64,000 nt of DNA from CAUSWF01 sp963535465 (GTDB taxonomy: Bacteria; Bacillota_I; Bacilli_A; RF39; UBA660): the NCBI GenBank assembly GCA_963535465.1, contig CAUSWF010000001.1, positions 1-64,000 of the forward strand, read 5' to 3'. How positions within the stretch are numbered: the stretch's first letter is position 1; each line of letters opens with the position of its first letter. The position numbers and the translations under genes were made by a program. The notes beneath the pieces are model-generated. The model was not told the DNA's origin, ran no database searches, and saw only the letters and a program-made list of their open reading frames with translations. Positions 40,538 through 50,005 of the stretch are shown one piece after another.

Positions 40538-41794
40538 ATGATAAGAATTAAAAATATAGAAGCATTAGAAATACTAGATTCAAGGGGAAATCCTACAATT
40601 GAAGTTGAGGTAGAATTGGAAGATAAATCAAAGGGTAGTTTTATGGTACCTAGTGGAGCTTCTACTGGTAGTTATGAGGCGTGTGAATTAAGAGATAAAG
40701 ATAATAGTAGATATGATGGTAAAGGTGTATTAAATGCTGTAAATAATGTTAATACTATTATTAAAAATAAGCTTATTGGTATGGATGCTTCTAATCAAGA
40801 ATTAATTGATAATACCTTAATAGAATTAGATGGCACAAATAATAAAAGTATGCTTGGAGCTAATGCTATACTTGGTGTTAGTGTTGCGGTACTTAGAGCG
40901 TATTGTAATAGTAAGAATATAGAAGTTTATGAATATTTTGGAGGTAGTAAGTTACCTATTCCTATGATGAATGTATTAAATGGTGGAAAGCATTCTGATA
41001 ATAATATTTCATCTCAAGAATTTATGATTATGCCAATTAATATGTCTAATTTTAAAGAAGGTCTTAGAATGTGTGTTGATGTTTATCATACATTAAAAAA
41101 GATTTTAAAAGATAAAAATTTATCTACTGGAGTAGGAGATGAAGGTGGATTTGCTCCTAATTTAGAGAGTGAAGAAGAATGTTTAGATTTATTAGTAGAA
41201 GCTATTAAAGAAGCTGGATATATACCTGGAAAAGACTTTAAATTATGTTTAGATATAGCTTCAACTGAAATGTGGGAAGAGGCTAAGAAGATTGGCAAAA
41301 ATGGTTATTTATTTTGGAAAACAAATAAATTTTTAAGTCCAAAAGAAATGATATTATGGCAAGAAAAATTAACTACTAAATATCCTATATTTAGTATAGA
41401 AGATGGACTTGCAGAAGAAGATTGGGATAACTGGAAGGAATATACTTTAAAGATTGGTAATAAAATACAATTAGTAGGTGATGATTTATTTGTTACTAAT
41501 ATTGAAAGGCTTAAGAAGGGAATTGATCTTGGTGTATGTAATTCAATACTTATTAAATTAAATCAAATAGGTACAATAACTGAGACAATTAAAGCTATAA
41601 ATTTAGCAAAAGAAAATAAATATACTTATATAATTTCACATAGATCAGGAGAAACAGAAGATAATTTTATTGCTGATTTAGCTACTGGCTTATCATCAGG
41701 GCAAATAAAAACAGGAGCTCCATGTCGTAGTGATAGAGTTTCAAAATATAATAGATTATTAAAAATTGAAAATAAATTATTAAAAAATCAATAA
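40538..41794 (+). CDS. eno: Enolase
   Basis: Interconverts 2-phosphoglycerate and phosphoenolpyruvate in glycolysis, feeding the dikinase made from 7604. Landmarks: LEILDSRGNPTIEVEV, VPSGASTGSYEA (the flexible catalytic loop), MMNVLNGGKHSDNN, the catalytic glutamate region GVGDEGGFAPNL, metal ligands in FSIEDGLAEEDW and LVGDDLFVTN, the lysine in ILIKLNQIGT, and SHRSGETED near the end. The 418-residue length is normal. A TATAAT stands just upstream of the ribosome site GGTGATA. Confidence 0.97.
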   Translation: MIRIKNIEALEILDSRGNPTIEVEVELEDKSKGSFMVPSGASTGSYEACELRDKDNSRYDGKGVLNAVNNVNTIIKNKLIGMDASNQELIDNTLIELDGTNNKSMLGANAILGVSVAVLRAYCNSKNIEVYEYFGGSKLPIPMMNVLNGGKHSDNNISSQEFMIMPINMSNFKEGLRMCVDVYHTLKKILKDKNLSTGVGDEGGFAPNLESEEECLDLLVEAIKEAGYIPGKDFKLCLDIASTEMWEEAKKIGKNGYLFWKTNKFLSPKEMILWQEKLTTKYPIFSIEDGLAEEDWDNWKEYTLKIGNKIQLVGDDLFVTNIERLKKGIDLGVCNSILIKLNQIGTITETIKAINLAKENKYTYIISHRSGETEDNFIADLATGLSSGQIKTGAPCRSDRVSKYNRLLKIENKLLKNQ

Positions 41795-41821
41795 TTAGGT
41801 ATATAATATAGGCGAGGTTTT

Positions 41822-42451
41822 ATGAAATATTTTGATTGGACTAATAAAATTGATGAAAAAGAGTTAAAAGAGGTTATTGAAGTATTAGATAATGATGGAT
41901 TAGTAATATTTCCAACTGAAACTGTATATGGTATTGCATCTAAGGCTACTTCTTTAAAGGCAGTAGATAAGTTGTATGCTGCAAAAAAAAGACCTAGAGA
42001 TAAAGCTATTAATATAATGGTAGGAGATAGTAAAGATATTTCTAAATATGCTAAAATTAATAGTGAGATTGAGGCAAAAATCATTGAAGAATTTATGCCA
42101 GGTGGTATTACTTTAATACTTGATAAGGTTGATGATTTTGGTGAAGGATTTACATTATCTAATAATACTATAGGGGTTAGAATTCCTAATAATACTATTG
42201 CTCTTAAAATATTAAAAAATATATCTTTTCCTTTAACTGTACCTTCTGCTAATATATCAAATAAGCCAAGTGGTACTGAAGTAAAATATATAATAGATGA
42301 TTTTAGAAATACAGTAGATATAATAATTGATGGAGGAAAATCAGTTGATTCAATACCATCTACAATTGTTAGAGTAGAAGATAATAAAATTAATATTTTA
42401 AGACAAGGTAAAATATCAGAAGATGAAATAAAAGAAAGAGTAGGAATATAA
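41822..42451 (+). CDS. tsaC: Threonylcarbamoyl-AMP synthase (Sua5/YrdC/YciO family)
   Basis: Makes the threonylcarbamoyl-adenylate used for t6A modification of tRNAs reading ANN codons. The YrdC fold is recognised by IFPTETVYGIASKATS (with the conserved KAAKKRPRDKA-like segment LYAAKKRPRDKAIN), GGITLILDK, and the closing VPSANISNKPSGTE. At 209 residues this is the short TsaC form without the Sua5 C-terminal domain. It is followed one base later by the next gene. Confidence 0.92.
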   Translation: MKYFDWTNKIDEKELKEVIEVLDNDGLVIFPTETVYGIASKATSLKAVDKLYAAKKRPRDKAINIMVGDSKDISKYAKINSEIEAKIIEEFMPGGITLILDKVDDFGEGFTLSNNTIGVRIPNNTIALKILKNISFPLTVPSANISNKPSGTEVKYIIDDFRNTVDIIIDGGKSVDSIPSTIVRVEDNKINILRQGKISEDEIKERVGI

Positions 42452-42452
42452 T

Positions 42453-43166
42453 ATGTCAAAAAGTAGTATTCATTTAGCAGTAGCTAAAAAAATTCAAGAA
42501 AAGTATAATTTAGGGGATAACTTTTTATTAGGTAATATTGCACCTGATGCTTGGAGAGGAATTAGTAGAAGAGAAAAAACTCATTTTCATACTTTTAAGG
42601 AACATAATTCTAATACACTTGAAGCTTTTGATGGTAATAAAACATCTAAAAATAGTATAGTTGAGTTTATTATTAAATATAGTAAAAAATTATCAGATGA
42701 ATTTGTATTAGGATATCTTACACATTTATTAACAGATGGATATTTTGAAAAAAATTTACCTGAGTTTATTTATGGGGTTAGAGATAAATTACCTACTCTT
42801 AAAATGAAAAATGGCGGTTGTTTAGTTGCGACTTATAAAAAGATGTCTGAAATAGAAGAAAGAGAAGCTAAGATACTTGGATTTAAATTAAAAAATGATT
42901 TTAATATTCCATATCTTAATAATAAATTAAAAGTTTTACCAGTTGATGAAATTACTGTTGACTCACTTAATTATACAATTGATTTTATAAATGTAGAAAA
43001 TTATACTCCAATAGAAGAAGACCTTTTATTATATGACTATGATTTAATATTAAAATTAATTGATGATGTAGTTTTGAAAATAGATAATGTATATAAAATG
43101 TTGTCTATAGATTTAAAACCTATTATAGTAAATAATAAAAATAAAATGAAAAATAAAAAGAAATAA
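42453..43166 (+). CDS. Zinc-dependent phospholipase C-like protein
   Basis: A 237-residue protein of the zinc-dependent phospholipase C / S1-P1-like fold, as used in many uncharacterised Firmicutes proteins. Metal ligands are suggested by SIHLAVAKKI, LLGNIAPDAW, THFHTFKEH and FVLGYLTHLLTDGYF, all histidine- or aspartate-bearing helical motifs of the family. There is no signal peptide, so it is probably intracellular. It follows tsaC by one base, with a lysine/asparagine-rich tail before a terminator. Substrate unknown. Confidence 0.78.
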   Translation: MSKSSIHLAVAKKIQEKYNLGDNFLLGNIAPDAWRGISRREKTHFHTFKEHNSNTLEAFDGNKTSKNSIVEFIIKYSKKLSDEFVLGYLTHLLTDGYFEKNLPEFIYGVRDKLPTLKMKNGGCLVATYKKMSEIEEREAKILGFKLKNDFNIPYLNNKLKVLPVDEITVDSLNYTIDFINVENYTPIEEDLLLYDYDLILKLIDDVVLKIDNVYKMLSIDLKPIIVNNKNKMKNKKK

Positions 43167-43182
43167 ACTTTTTATTTTTTTT
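43151..43182 (+). terminator. Terminator before tRNA-Gln
   Basis: AAATAAAAAG pairs with CTTTTTATTT around AAATAAA, followed by five T. The 5' arm lies inside the upstream coding end. Confidence 0.7.
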
Positions 43183-43211
43183 GATATGTGGTATATTATT
43201 TTTGTCGTTAT

Positions 43212-43286
43212 TGCCCCATAGCCAAGCGGTAAGGCAAAAGGCTCTGACCCTTTGATGCGTTAGTTCGAATCTAACTGGGGCAACCA
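43212..43286 (+). tRNA. tRNA-Gln (anticodon CUG)
   Basis: A 75-base cloverleaf with encoded CCA. The acceptor TGCCCCA pairs with TGGGGCA, and the U1-A72 pair is typical of tRNA-Gln. The anticodon arm AAAGG-CTCTGAC-CCTTT gives anticodon CTG for codon CAG. A TGGTATATT extended -10 lies 15 bases upstream. It stands 13 bases before gltX. The rarer C34 isoacceptor implies another tRNA-Gln(UUG) elsewhere. Confidence 0.9.
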
Positions 43287-43299
43287 ATAAGGAGAATAT

Positions 43300-44958
43300 A
43301 TGAAAGATGATAAATTACGTTTAGCGGAATTATTATTTCCTGAATTAAAGCATGATAGAGATTATTATGAAAAAATGTATCCAGAAAGAAAATTAGAAAG
43401 TGGTGCGATAGTATCAAGATATGCACCTTCACCAACTGGTTCTGTTCATTTAGGAAATCTTTATAGTGCGTTTTGTGATATGGTGTATGCTAAACAAACT
43501 AAGGGAAGCTTTTATTTAAGAATTGAAGATACTGACCAAAAAAGAATGATAGATGGTGGTATTGAAAATATTACTCAAGTATTACATGATTTTGATATAT
43601 TACCTAATGAAGGATATTCATTTGATGGTGTTTATGGCCCTTATATTCAAAGTGAAAGAAATGAAATATATCAAACATATATAAAAGATTTAATAGCTAA
43701 GGGTTATGCTTATCCTTGTTTTATGAGTGAAGATGAAGAGGCTCGTATAAAGGAAGAACAAAGTATTAATAAACAAAAAATTGGAATATATGGTGTATAT
43801 GCTGCTGATAGAGATTTATCACTTGAAGAAGTTAAGGCTAATTTAGCTGCTGGTAAATCATTTGTTATTAGATTAAAATCACCTGGGAATGCTAAGAATA
43901 CAGTAGAAGTAATTGATAAGATAAAAGGTAAATTAAAATTTCCAGAACATGATATGGATACTATCTTATTAAAAAAAGATTTAACACCTACATATCATTT
44001 TGCTCATGCAATAGATGATCATTTAATGCATACAACAGTAGTAATAAGAGGAGATGAATGGGTACCATCACTTCCATTACATATGCAACTATTTAGTATA
44101 TTAGATTTCAAACCAGTTGAGTATGCTCATATAGCACCAATTACTATTAAAGATAAGGAAACTGGTAATATTAGAAAAATTAGTAAGAGAAAAGATCCAT
44201 GGTTTGGAGTAAAATACTATGAAGAAAATGGAATACCAATAGATGCACTACATCTATATTTAGCAACTATTACTAATACTAATTTTGAAGAATGGTATTT
44301 AAAAAATCCTGGTAAAAATATAGAAGATTTTGAATTTACTTTTGAACATATGGCAGTTGGTGGAACATCATTTGATGAAGATAAATTAACTAATATATGT
44401 AAAACATATTTTTCAACTAAAAAAGGAAAAGATGTTTATGAAGAAACATTAAATTGGGCTAAAAAACATGATGAAGAATATTCTATATTATTAGAAAAAT
44501 ATAAAGATAAAATGATAAAATATTTATCAATTGAAAAAGATAGTGATAGACCAAGAAAAGATATATCAAAATATAGTGATGTAAAAGAAGAATTTTCTTA
44601 TGCTATTAATGAATTATTTGATAAAGAAAATTATAGAAAGTTAGATACTGATAAAATATATGATATAGATTTGTTAGAAAAATATATTAATATATTAGAT
44701 TTGAATGATGATAACTCTACATGGTTTAATAAAGTAAAAGAATTTTCTATAGAAAATAATTATGCAGCATCTCCTAAAGAGTATAAAAAAGACCCAGAAA
44801 AATATCTTGGTCATGTTGGAGATGTATGTGAAATTATGAGAGTGGTAGTAACAGGAAGAAGAAATTCACCAGATTTATTTCAAATTATGAAGATAATGGG
44901 AATAGAAGAAATAAAAAGAAGAATTAATTTATTTAAAAATTATCAAAATAATAAATAG
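43300..44958 (+). CDS. gltX: Glutamyl-tRNA synthetase
   Basis: Class I aminoacyl-tRNA synthetase that charges tRNA-Glu. The HIGH-like motif is in YAPSPTGSVHLGNLYSAF, and the KMSKS-like loop is RKISKRKDP. LRIEDTDQKR is the conserved glutamate-binding segment. At 552 residues it is longer than the usual 470-500, with an N-terminal ~40-residue extension before SRYAPSPTG. The gene follows tRNA-Gln on the same strand. In bacteria without GlnRS the enzyme also charges tRNA-Gln with glutamate for GatCAB; whether that applies here cannot be read from this window. Confidence 0.95.
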   Translation: MKDDKLRLAELLFPELKHDRDYYEKMYPERKLESGAIVSRYAPSPTGSVHLGNLYSAFCDMVYAKQTKGSFYLRIEDTDQKRMIDGGIENITQVLHDFDILPNEGYSFDGVYGPYIQSERNEIYQTYIKDLIAKGYAYPCFMSEDEEARIKEEQSINKQKIGIYGVYAADRDLSLEEVKANLAAGKSFVIRLKSPGNAKNTVEVIDKIKGKLKFPEHDMDTILLKKDLTPTYHFAHAIDDHLMHTTVVIRGDEWVPSLPLHMQLFSILDFKPVEYAHIAPITIKDKETGNIRKISKRKDPWFGVKYYEENGIPIDALHLYLATITNTNFEEWYLKNPGKNIEDFEFTFEHMAVGGTSFDEDKLTNICKTYFSTKKGKDVYEETLNWAKKHDEEYSILLEKYKDKMIKYLSIEKDSDRPRKDISKYSDVKEEFSYAINELFDKENYRKLDTDKIYDIDLLEKYINILDLNDDNSTWFNKVKEFSIENNYAASPKEYKKDPEKYLGHVGDVCEIMRVVVTGRRNSPDLFQIMKIMGIEEIKRRINLFKNYQNNK

Positions 44959-44982
44959 TCTTAAACAACAAGACTATTTTTT
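44953..44982 (+). terminator. Terminator after gltX
   Basis: AAATAGTCTT pairs with AAGACTATTT around AAACAAC, followed by T residues. It overlaps the stop codon. Confidence 0.85.
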
Positions 44983-45009
44983 GTTATAATATAAAACGAA
45001 GGAGGGCAT

Positions 45010-47553
45010 ATGAGAAGAAGCGAAGTAGATATAGATAAATTAAGCCCAATGATGAGGCAATATATAGAAATAAAAAAAGAATGTGAAGATTGTATTGTTT
45101 TTTATCGATTAGGAGACTTCTATGAAATGTTTTTTGAAGATGCAATAATTGCCTCACGTGAATTAGAATTAACATTAACTGGCAAACAAGCAGGATTAGA
45201 AGAAAGAGTACCAATGTGTGGTGTTCCTCATCATTCATATGCCTCATACGTAGAAAAATTAATTGATAAAGATTATAAAGTCGCAATTGTAGAACAATTG
45301 GAAGATCCTAAGACTACTAAAGATACCGTGAAAAGAGGAGTAGTACAAATTATTACTAAGGGAACTAAAATGGATTCTTTAGAAGCATCAGATAATAATT
45401 TTATAGGAAATATTTATATGTATCAATATGCAGTAGGAATATCTCTAATTGATGTATCAACTGGTGAAGTTTATATTACAATTCTTGATAATGATAATGA
45501 TATAATATCTAAATATTTAGCTAAAAAGAATGTATTAGAAGTTATAGTATCATCATCAACTGATAGAAATTTGGTTAATATTTTAAGAACTAAATATAAT
45601 ATTATTGTAACAATAACTGATAATTTATTAGATGATAAAACATATGATTATATATATGAAGATATTGAGGATGATAGACTAGTAACTACATTAAAACATT
45701 TATTATTTTATATAATAGAAAATAAAAAAGGTGATATGCATCACTTACAAAAAGCAATATTATTAAAGTCATCTAACTATTTAGAATTTGATAATAATAC
45801 TAAAAGAAATTTAGAATTAACCGAAACTTTGAGAAGAAAAGAAAGAACATATAGTTTATTTTGGTTATTAGATAAATGTAAAACAGCAATGGGATCACGT
45901 TTTTTAAAAGAGACTATTTCATCTCCCTTAACAAGTAAAAAAGAAATTATTAGAAGATATGATATAGTGTCTTGTTTATCTACTGAATTTATATTAAGAG
46001 ATGAACTTATTAAAGCACTAGATAATGTATATGATTTAGAGAGATTAACGGGAAGAATTTCTTATGGTAATTTAAATGCAAAAGACTTACTCCAATTAAA
46101 AACTTCATTAGAAGAATTACCTAATATAAAAAGAATATTAAAAGAATTGAAATATGATAAAGAAATAAATACATATGATGAATTAACTAGTTTATTAGAG
46201 AAAGCAATTAGAGAAGACGCTCCTTTTACTTTAAAAGAAGGTAGATTAATAAAACAAGGATATAATAAAGAATTAGATGAATTGAAAGAAATTTCTTCTG
46301 GGTCAAAAGATTTTATATTAAAATTAGAACAAGAAGAAAGAGAACGTACAGGTATAAAGACATTAAAAGTTGGTTTTAATAAAATATTTGGTTATTATAT
46401 AGAAGTTTCTAAATCTTTTATAAAAGATATTAAAGAAGAGTTTGGTTATGATAGAAAACAAACTTTGGCTAATTGTGAAAGATATACTACAAAACTATTA
46501 AAGGAAAAAGAAAATATTATACTAGGTGCAGAAGATAAAATTATTAATTTAGAATATAAATTATTTATGGATATAAGAGAAGTTGTAAAAAGATATATAA
46601 AAGATTTACAAAAAACTTCTAAAACATTATGTGAAATTGATATGTTACAAGCTTTTTCTGTTGTGTCTGATGAATATAAATATACTAGACCACAAATAAC
46701 AGATGAAAATAAAGTAAAATTAATAGAATCACGTCATCCGGTCGTAGAAAAAGTACTAAATAATAATTATGTATCAAATGATATAGTAATGGATAATAAT
46801 ACTTCTATACTATTAATAACTGGTCCTAATATGGCTGGTAAATCAACTTATATGAGACAGATGGCAATAACTGTTATAATGGCTCAAATGGGATGTTTTG
46901 TTCCGGCTAAAGAAGCTCAATTACCAATATTTGATAAAATTTTTACGAGAATTGGAGCAAGTGATGATTTAGTTAGTGGTTCATCTACTTTTATGATAGA
47001 GATGGAAGAAGCAAATTATGCAATTGCAAATGCTACAGATAAATCATTAATATTATTTGATGAATTAGGTAGAGGAACAGCTACTTATGATGGTATGTCA
47101 TTAGCAGAAGCTATATTAGAGTATATTCATAATAATATTAAAGCAAAGACAATGTTTTCAACACATTATCATGAATTAACTAATTTAGAAAAAAAATTAA
47201 AACATTTAAAAAATGTTCATGTAAGTGCTGTTGAAGAAGACGGTAAAATTACTTTCTTACATAAAATTAAAAATGGTTCAGTTGATAAAAGTTATGGAAT
47301 ACATGTAGCATCTCTTGCTAATCTTCCAAAAGAATTAATTGATAATGCTACTAAAATACTAAATAAATATGAGAATAAAAAGACAAAGGTTTCTAATTTT
47401 GAACAAACAACTTTATTTGAAGAAAAAGAATTAGATAAAGAAGATAATAAACTTGAAGAAAAGTTAAAAGAAATAGATCCACTATATTTAACACCGATTG
47501 ATGCTTTAAATTTAATATTTGAACTTAAAAAAGAATTAAAACAAAATAAGTGA
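45010..47553 (+). CDS. mutS: DNA mismatch repair protein MutS
   Basis: Recognises mismatches and small loops in DNA. The N-terminal mismatch-binding domain carries FYRLGDFYEMFFEDA (the Phe-x-Glu mismatch wedge). The ATPase has GPNMAGKSTYMRQ (Walker A), LILFDELGRGTATYDG (Walker B / signature) and FSTHYHEL. The C-terminal dimerisation region ends LTPIDALNLIFELKKELK. The 847-residue length is typical of MutS1. The stop is TGA. mutL is not adjacent; nusB follows instead, after a gap of about 40 bases. GGAGGG lies just upstream of the start. Confidence 0.97.
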   Translation: MRRSEVDIDKLSPMMRQYIEIKKECEDCIVFYRLGDFYEMFFEDAIIASRELELTLTGKQAGLEERVPMCGVPHHSYASYVEKLIDKDYKVAIVEQLEDPKTTKDTVKRGVVQIITKGTKMDSLEASDNNFIGNIYMYQYAVGISLIDVSTGEVYITILDNDNDIISKYLAKKNVLEVIVSSSTDRNLVNILRTKYNIIVTITDNLLDDKTYDYIYEDIEDDRLVTTLKHLLFYIIENKKGDMHHLQKAILLKSSNYLEFDNNTKRNLELTETLRRKERTYSLFWLLDKCKTAMGSRFLKETISSPLTSKKEIIRRYDIVSCLSTEFILRDELIKALDNVYDLERLTGRISYGNLNAKDLLQLKTSLEELPNIKRILKELKYDKEINTYDELTSLLEKAIREDAPFTLKEGRLIKQGYNKELDELKEISSGSKDFILKLEQEERERTGIKTLKVGFNKIFGYYIEVSKSFIKDIKEEFGYDRKQTLANCERYTTKLLKEKENIILGAEDKIINLEYKLFMDIREVVKRYIKDLQKTSKTLCEIDMLQAFSVVSDEYKYTRPQITDENKVKLIESRHPVVEKVLNNNYVSNDIVMDNNTSILLITGPNMAGKSTYMRQMAITVIMAQMGCFVPAKEAQLPIFDKIFTRIGASDDLVSGSSTFMIEMEEANYAIANATDKSLILFDELGRGTATYDGMSLAEAILEYIHNNIKAKTMFSTHYHELTNLEKKLKHLKNVHVSAVEEDGKITFLHKIKNGSVDKSYGIHVASLANLPKELIDNATKILNKYENKKTKVSNFEQTTLFEEKELDKEDNKLEEKLKEIDPLYLTPIDALNLIFELKKELKQNK

Positions 47554-47595
47554 CACTAAATAAATAATTATGATAAAATTAAGTAGGTGATATAA

Positions 47596-48003
47596 ATGAA
47601 AAATAGAAGTGAATTACGTGAAGTAATTATGAAAGTTCTTTATCAAGTTTTTATGATGGAAGAAGCATATATAAAATACAATGTAGATGAATTAATAGAA
47701 GAACAATTAGAAGTAGAAAATGACTTTGTTAAAGAAATTGTATATGGTGTTATAAAAAATAAAAAGAAATTATATGCTATTGCTGATAAGCATTTAAAAG
47801 ATTGGGAGTGTAGTAGGTTATCTATTCCGGATCAGGCAATAATTGCATCAGCAATATATGAATTAAAAGAAACAGACACACCATCTATTGTAGTAATAAA
47901 TGAAGCGATAGAATTAGCTAAGAAATATAGTGATGATAAAGTAGTTAAAATGATAAACGCTTGTTTAGATTCTATATATCATGATGAGGAAAATAATGGA
48001 TAA
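47596..48003 (+). CDS. nusB: Transcription antitermination protein NusB
   Basis: A 135-residue all-helical RNA-binding factor that joins NusE (S10) in rRNA antitermination. It is recognised by the RSELREVIMKVLYQVF start, FVKEIVYGVIKNKKKL, and the C-terminal block PSIVVINEAIELAKKYSDDK. GTAGGTGATATAA precedes the start. It overlaps xseA by 8 bases, a gene order common in Gram-positive bacteria. Confidence 0.93.
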   Translation: MKNRSELREVIMKVLYQVFMMEEAYIKYNVDELIEEQLEVENDFVKEIVYGVIKNKKKLYAIADKHLKDWECSRLSIPDQAIIASAIYELKETDTPSIVVINEAIELAKKYSDDKVVKMINACLDSIYHDEENNG

Positions 48004-49249
48004 TAAGTATCTTACAATTTCGCAGTTAAATAAGTATATTAAATACGTAATAGATAATGATTCTAATTTGAGTGAAGTTTTTTTAAAAGGAGAAATATCA
48101 AACTTCAAAGCACATACAAGAGGACATTTTTACTTTACATTAAAAGATGAAACATCTAGAATATCTGCTATAATGTATGCTTCTAATACGTCTAAAATCA
48201 AGTTTACTCCTGCAGATGGTATGAAAGTATTAGTGACAGGTAAAATAAGCGTATTTGAAGCTAATGGAGCATATCAAATCTATGTTAGTGATATGCTTGA
48301 GGATGGTATTGGTAATTTATATGTAGCATTTGAACAGTTAAAAGCAAAACTTGCTAAAGAAGGGTTATTTGATTTAAATAAAAAGAAGGCTATTCCTAAA
48401 ATGCCAGAAAGAATTGGTGTGATAACTGCTTCTACTGGGGCTGCAATAAGAGATATAGTTTCAACTATACAAAGAAGATTTCCGATATCTGAAATTTATT
48501 TATTTCCATCTCTTGTTCAAGGACCTAATGCAGCAGTTGATATAGTAAAACAAATTGATAGAGCAAAAGATTATAATTTAGATACACTAATAGTAGGACG
48601 CGGTGGTGGTTCAATAGAAGATTTATGGCCATTTAACGAAGAAATAGTTGCTAGAGCTATATTTGCATGTCCTATACCAACAATATCAGCAGTAGGACAC
48701 GAAATAGACTTTACGATAGCAGATTATGTTGCTGATTTAAGAGCTCCGACTCCAACAGGAGCTGCTGAAATGGCAGTACCACAAAAGAAGGATGTTTTAA
48801 ATTATATTGAACAATTAAAAATTAGATTAAATAAAGTTTTAATAAATAATTTAACATTAAATAAAGAAAAATTAACTAGAGTAAAAAACAGTTATATTTT
48901 TACAAATCCAATAGCTTTATATGAATCAAAAGGAATGATATTTGATAAGATAGTAGAACGTTTAAAATATGGTATAACTAGTTTATATATGTTAAAAGAA
49001 AAAGATTATTTAAAGGTAAAAAATACAAATATTTTACAAAATCCATATCAATTATTAGATAAGAAGGCTAATAATTATTTAAACTTACTATCAAAACTAG
49101 AAACTCTTAATCCACTAGATACAATAAAAAGAGGGTATACGATAGTTAGATCTGATGGTATTGTAAAAACAAAGAGTAAAGAATTTAAAAAAGGTGATAT
49201 TTTGGAGATAGAATTTCAGGATGGTAAAATTAAGTCATCTGTATTATAG
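47996..49249 (+). CDS. xseA: Exodeoxyribonuclease VII large subunit
   Basis: Large subunit of the nuclease that degrades single-stranded DNA. The OB-fold N-terminus (LTISQLNKYIKYVIDND, SNFKAHTRGHFYFTLKD) is followed by the catalytic domain with IGVITASTGAAIRDI, VGRGGGSIEDLWPFN and ISAVGHEIDFTIADYVADLRAPTPT-like sequence. The length is 417 residues. The start at 47996 follows GAGGAAAATA and matches family N-termini better than the upstream ATG at 47981. The small-subunit gene begins 9 bases after the stop. Confidence 0.95.
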   Translation: MDNKYLTISQLNKYIKYVIDNDSNLSEVFLKGEISNFKAHTRGHFYFTLKDETSRISAIMYASNTSKIKFTPADGMKVLVTGKISVFEANGAYQIYVSDMLEDGIGNLYVAFEQLKAKLAKEGLFDLNKKKAIPKMPERIGVITASTGAAIRDIVSTIQRRFPISEIYLFPSLVQGPNAAVDIVKQIDRAKDYNLDTLIVGRGGGSIEDLWPFNEEIVARAIFACPIPTISAVGHEIDFTIADYVADLRAPTPTGAAEMAVPQKKDVLNYIEQLKIRLNKVLINNLTLNKEKLTRVKNSYIFTNPIALYESKGMIFDKIVERLKYGITSLYMLKEKDYLKVKNTNILQNPYQLLDKKANNYLNLLSKLETLNPLDTIKRGYTIVRSDGIVKTKSKEFKKGDILEIEFQDGKIKSSVL

Positions 49250-49257
49250 GAGGATAT

Positions 49258-49485
49258 ATGAAAGATAAAGAATTGAGTTTTGAAGAAAATTTAAAAGAAT
49301 TAGAGTCTATAGTAAAAAAATTAGAATCAGGCGAAGTTCCATTAGATAAAGCAGTAGAAGAATTTACTAAGGCTATGAAATTAGCTAAAGCATGTGATGA
49401 TAAATTAAAAAATGCTGAAGAACAGATTACTAAATTAGTAAATCCAGATGGTACATTATCTAATTTTAAAGTAGAAGAGAATTAA
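49258..49485 (+). CDS. xseB: Exodeoxyribonuclease VII small subunit
   Basis: A 75-residue helical-hairpin subunit of exonuclease VII. FEENLKELESIVKKLESGEV followed by PLDKAVEEFTKAMKLAK is the family signature. TAGGAGGATAT gives a strong ribosome site. It forms a nusB-xseA-xseB unit with a terminator after it. Confidence 0.95.
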   Translation: MKDKELSFEENLKELESIVKKLESGEVPLDKAVEEFTKAMKLAKACDDKLKNAEEQITKLVNPDGTLSNFKVEEN

Positions 49486-49536
49486 TAGTTATATTTATCA
49501 ATTAATGAATAATTTTAGAAGTATCTTTGCATAATA

Positions 49537-49562
49537 AAAAGGCGTATAAAATACGCCTTTTA
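49537..49562. terminator. Terminator between xseB and the convergent membrane-protein gene
   Basis: AAAAGGCGTAT pairs with ATACGCCTTTT around AAA. It can serve both strands. Confidence 0.88.
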
Positions 49563-49874
49563 TATTTTCTTTTTACTAATAAATATTTTAATAATATAAA
49601 ATAAGAAAATAAACATTATTATGATATAAAACCAAAAGAAAATTAAATATAAAATACCTTTGATATAATTAGAAGCAATGTTTAGAATTGAAGCTGGTAG
49701 GTATTTTCTTATTATGAATGAAACATCTGCTACTCCAATATTCGTAGCGACTAGTCTCATTAATCTTAGGAATATATCTATTATTGCAAAACCAAATACA
49801 AAAGAAGAAAATCTTCTAAAAAACATTATTATAAGTAATAATATAACTAATAAAACAATTAAATCTATATACAT
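49560..49874 (-). CDS. Small membrane protein of unknown function (104 aa)
   Basis: A 104-residue integral membrane protein with hydrophobic segments near residues 3-18, 22-42 and 68-98, separated by short charged loops. No recognised family. The start at 49874 follows GAGAGG on the minus strand; an upstream ATG at 49907 has no site. It converges on xseB. Confidence 0.65.
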   Translation of the reverse strand: MYIDLIVLLVILLLIIMFFRRFSSFVFGFAIIDIFLRLMRLVATNIGVADVSFIIRKYLPASILNIASNYIKGILYLIFFWFYIIIMFIFLFYIIKIFISKKKI

Positions 49875-50005
49875 AAAAACCTCTCTATTCTTAAAATATT
49901 TTACCATGAAATATAAATATTTAAAAGATTTACAAAATTACTTTACAAAATAATTTGAATTAATTTATATTTCATATATAATTAGTATAGGATAGGAATG
50001 ATTTT

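Noticed and set aside
41788..42459. 223-codon open frame on the minus strand over tsaC
   Set aside because: It mirrors the tsaC coding frame almost exactly; the plus strand shows the conserved YrdC motifs and the minus product shows none.
45010..47553. Missing mutL as evidence of a non-canonical mismatch repair system
   Set aside because: mutS and mutL are often unlinked, and a 64-kb window says nothing about the rest of the genome.
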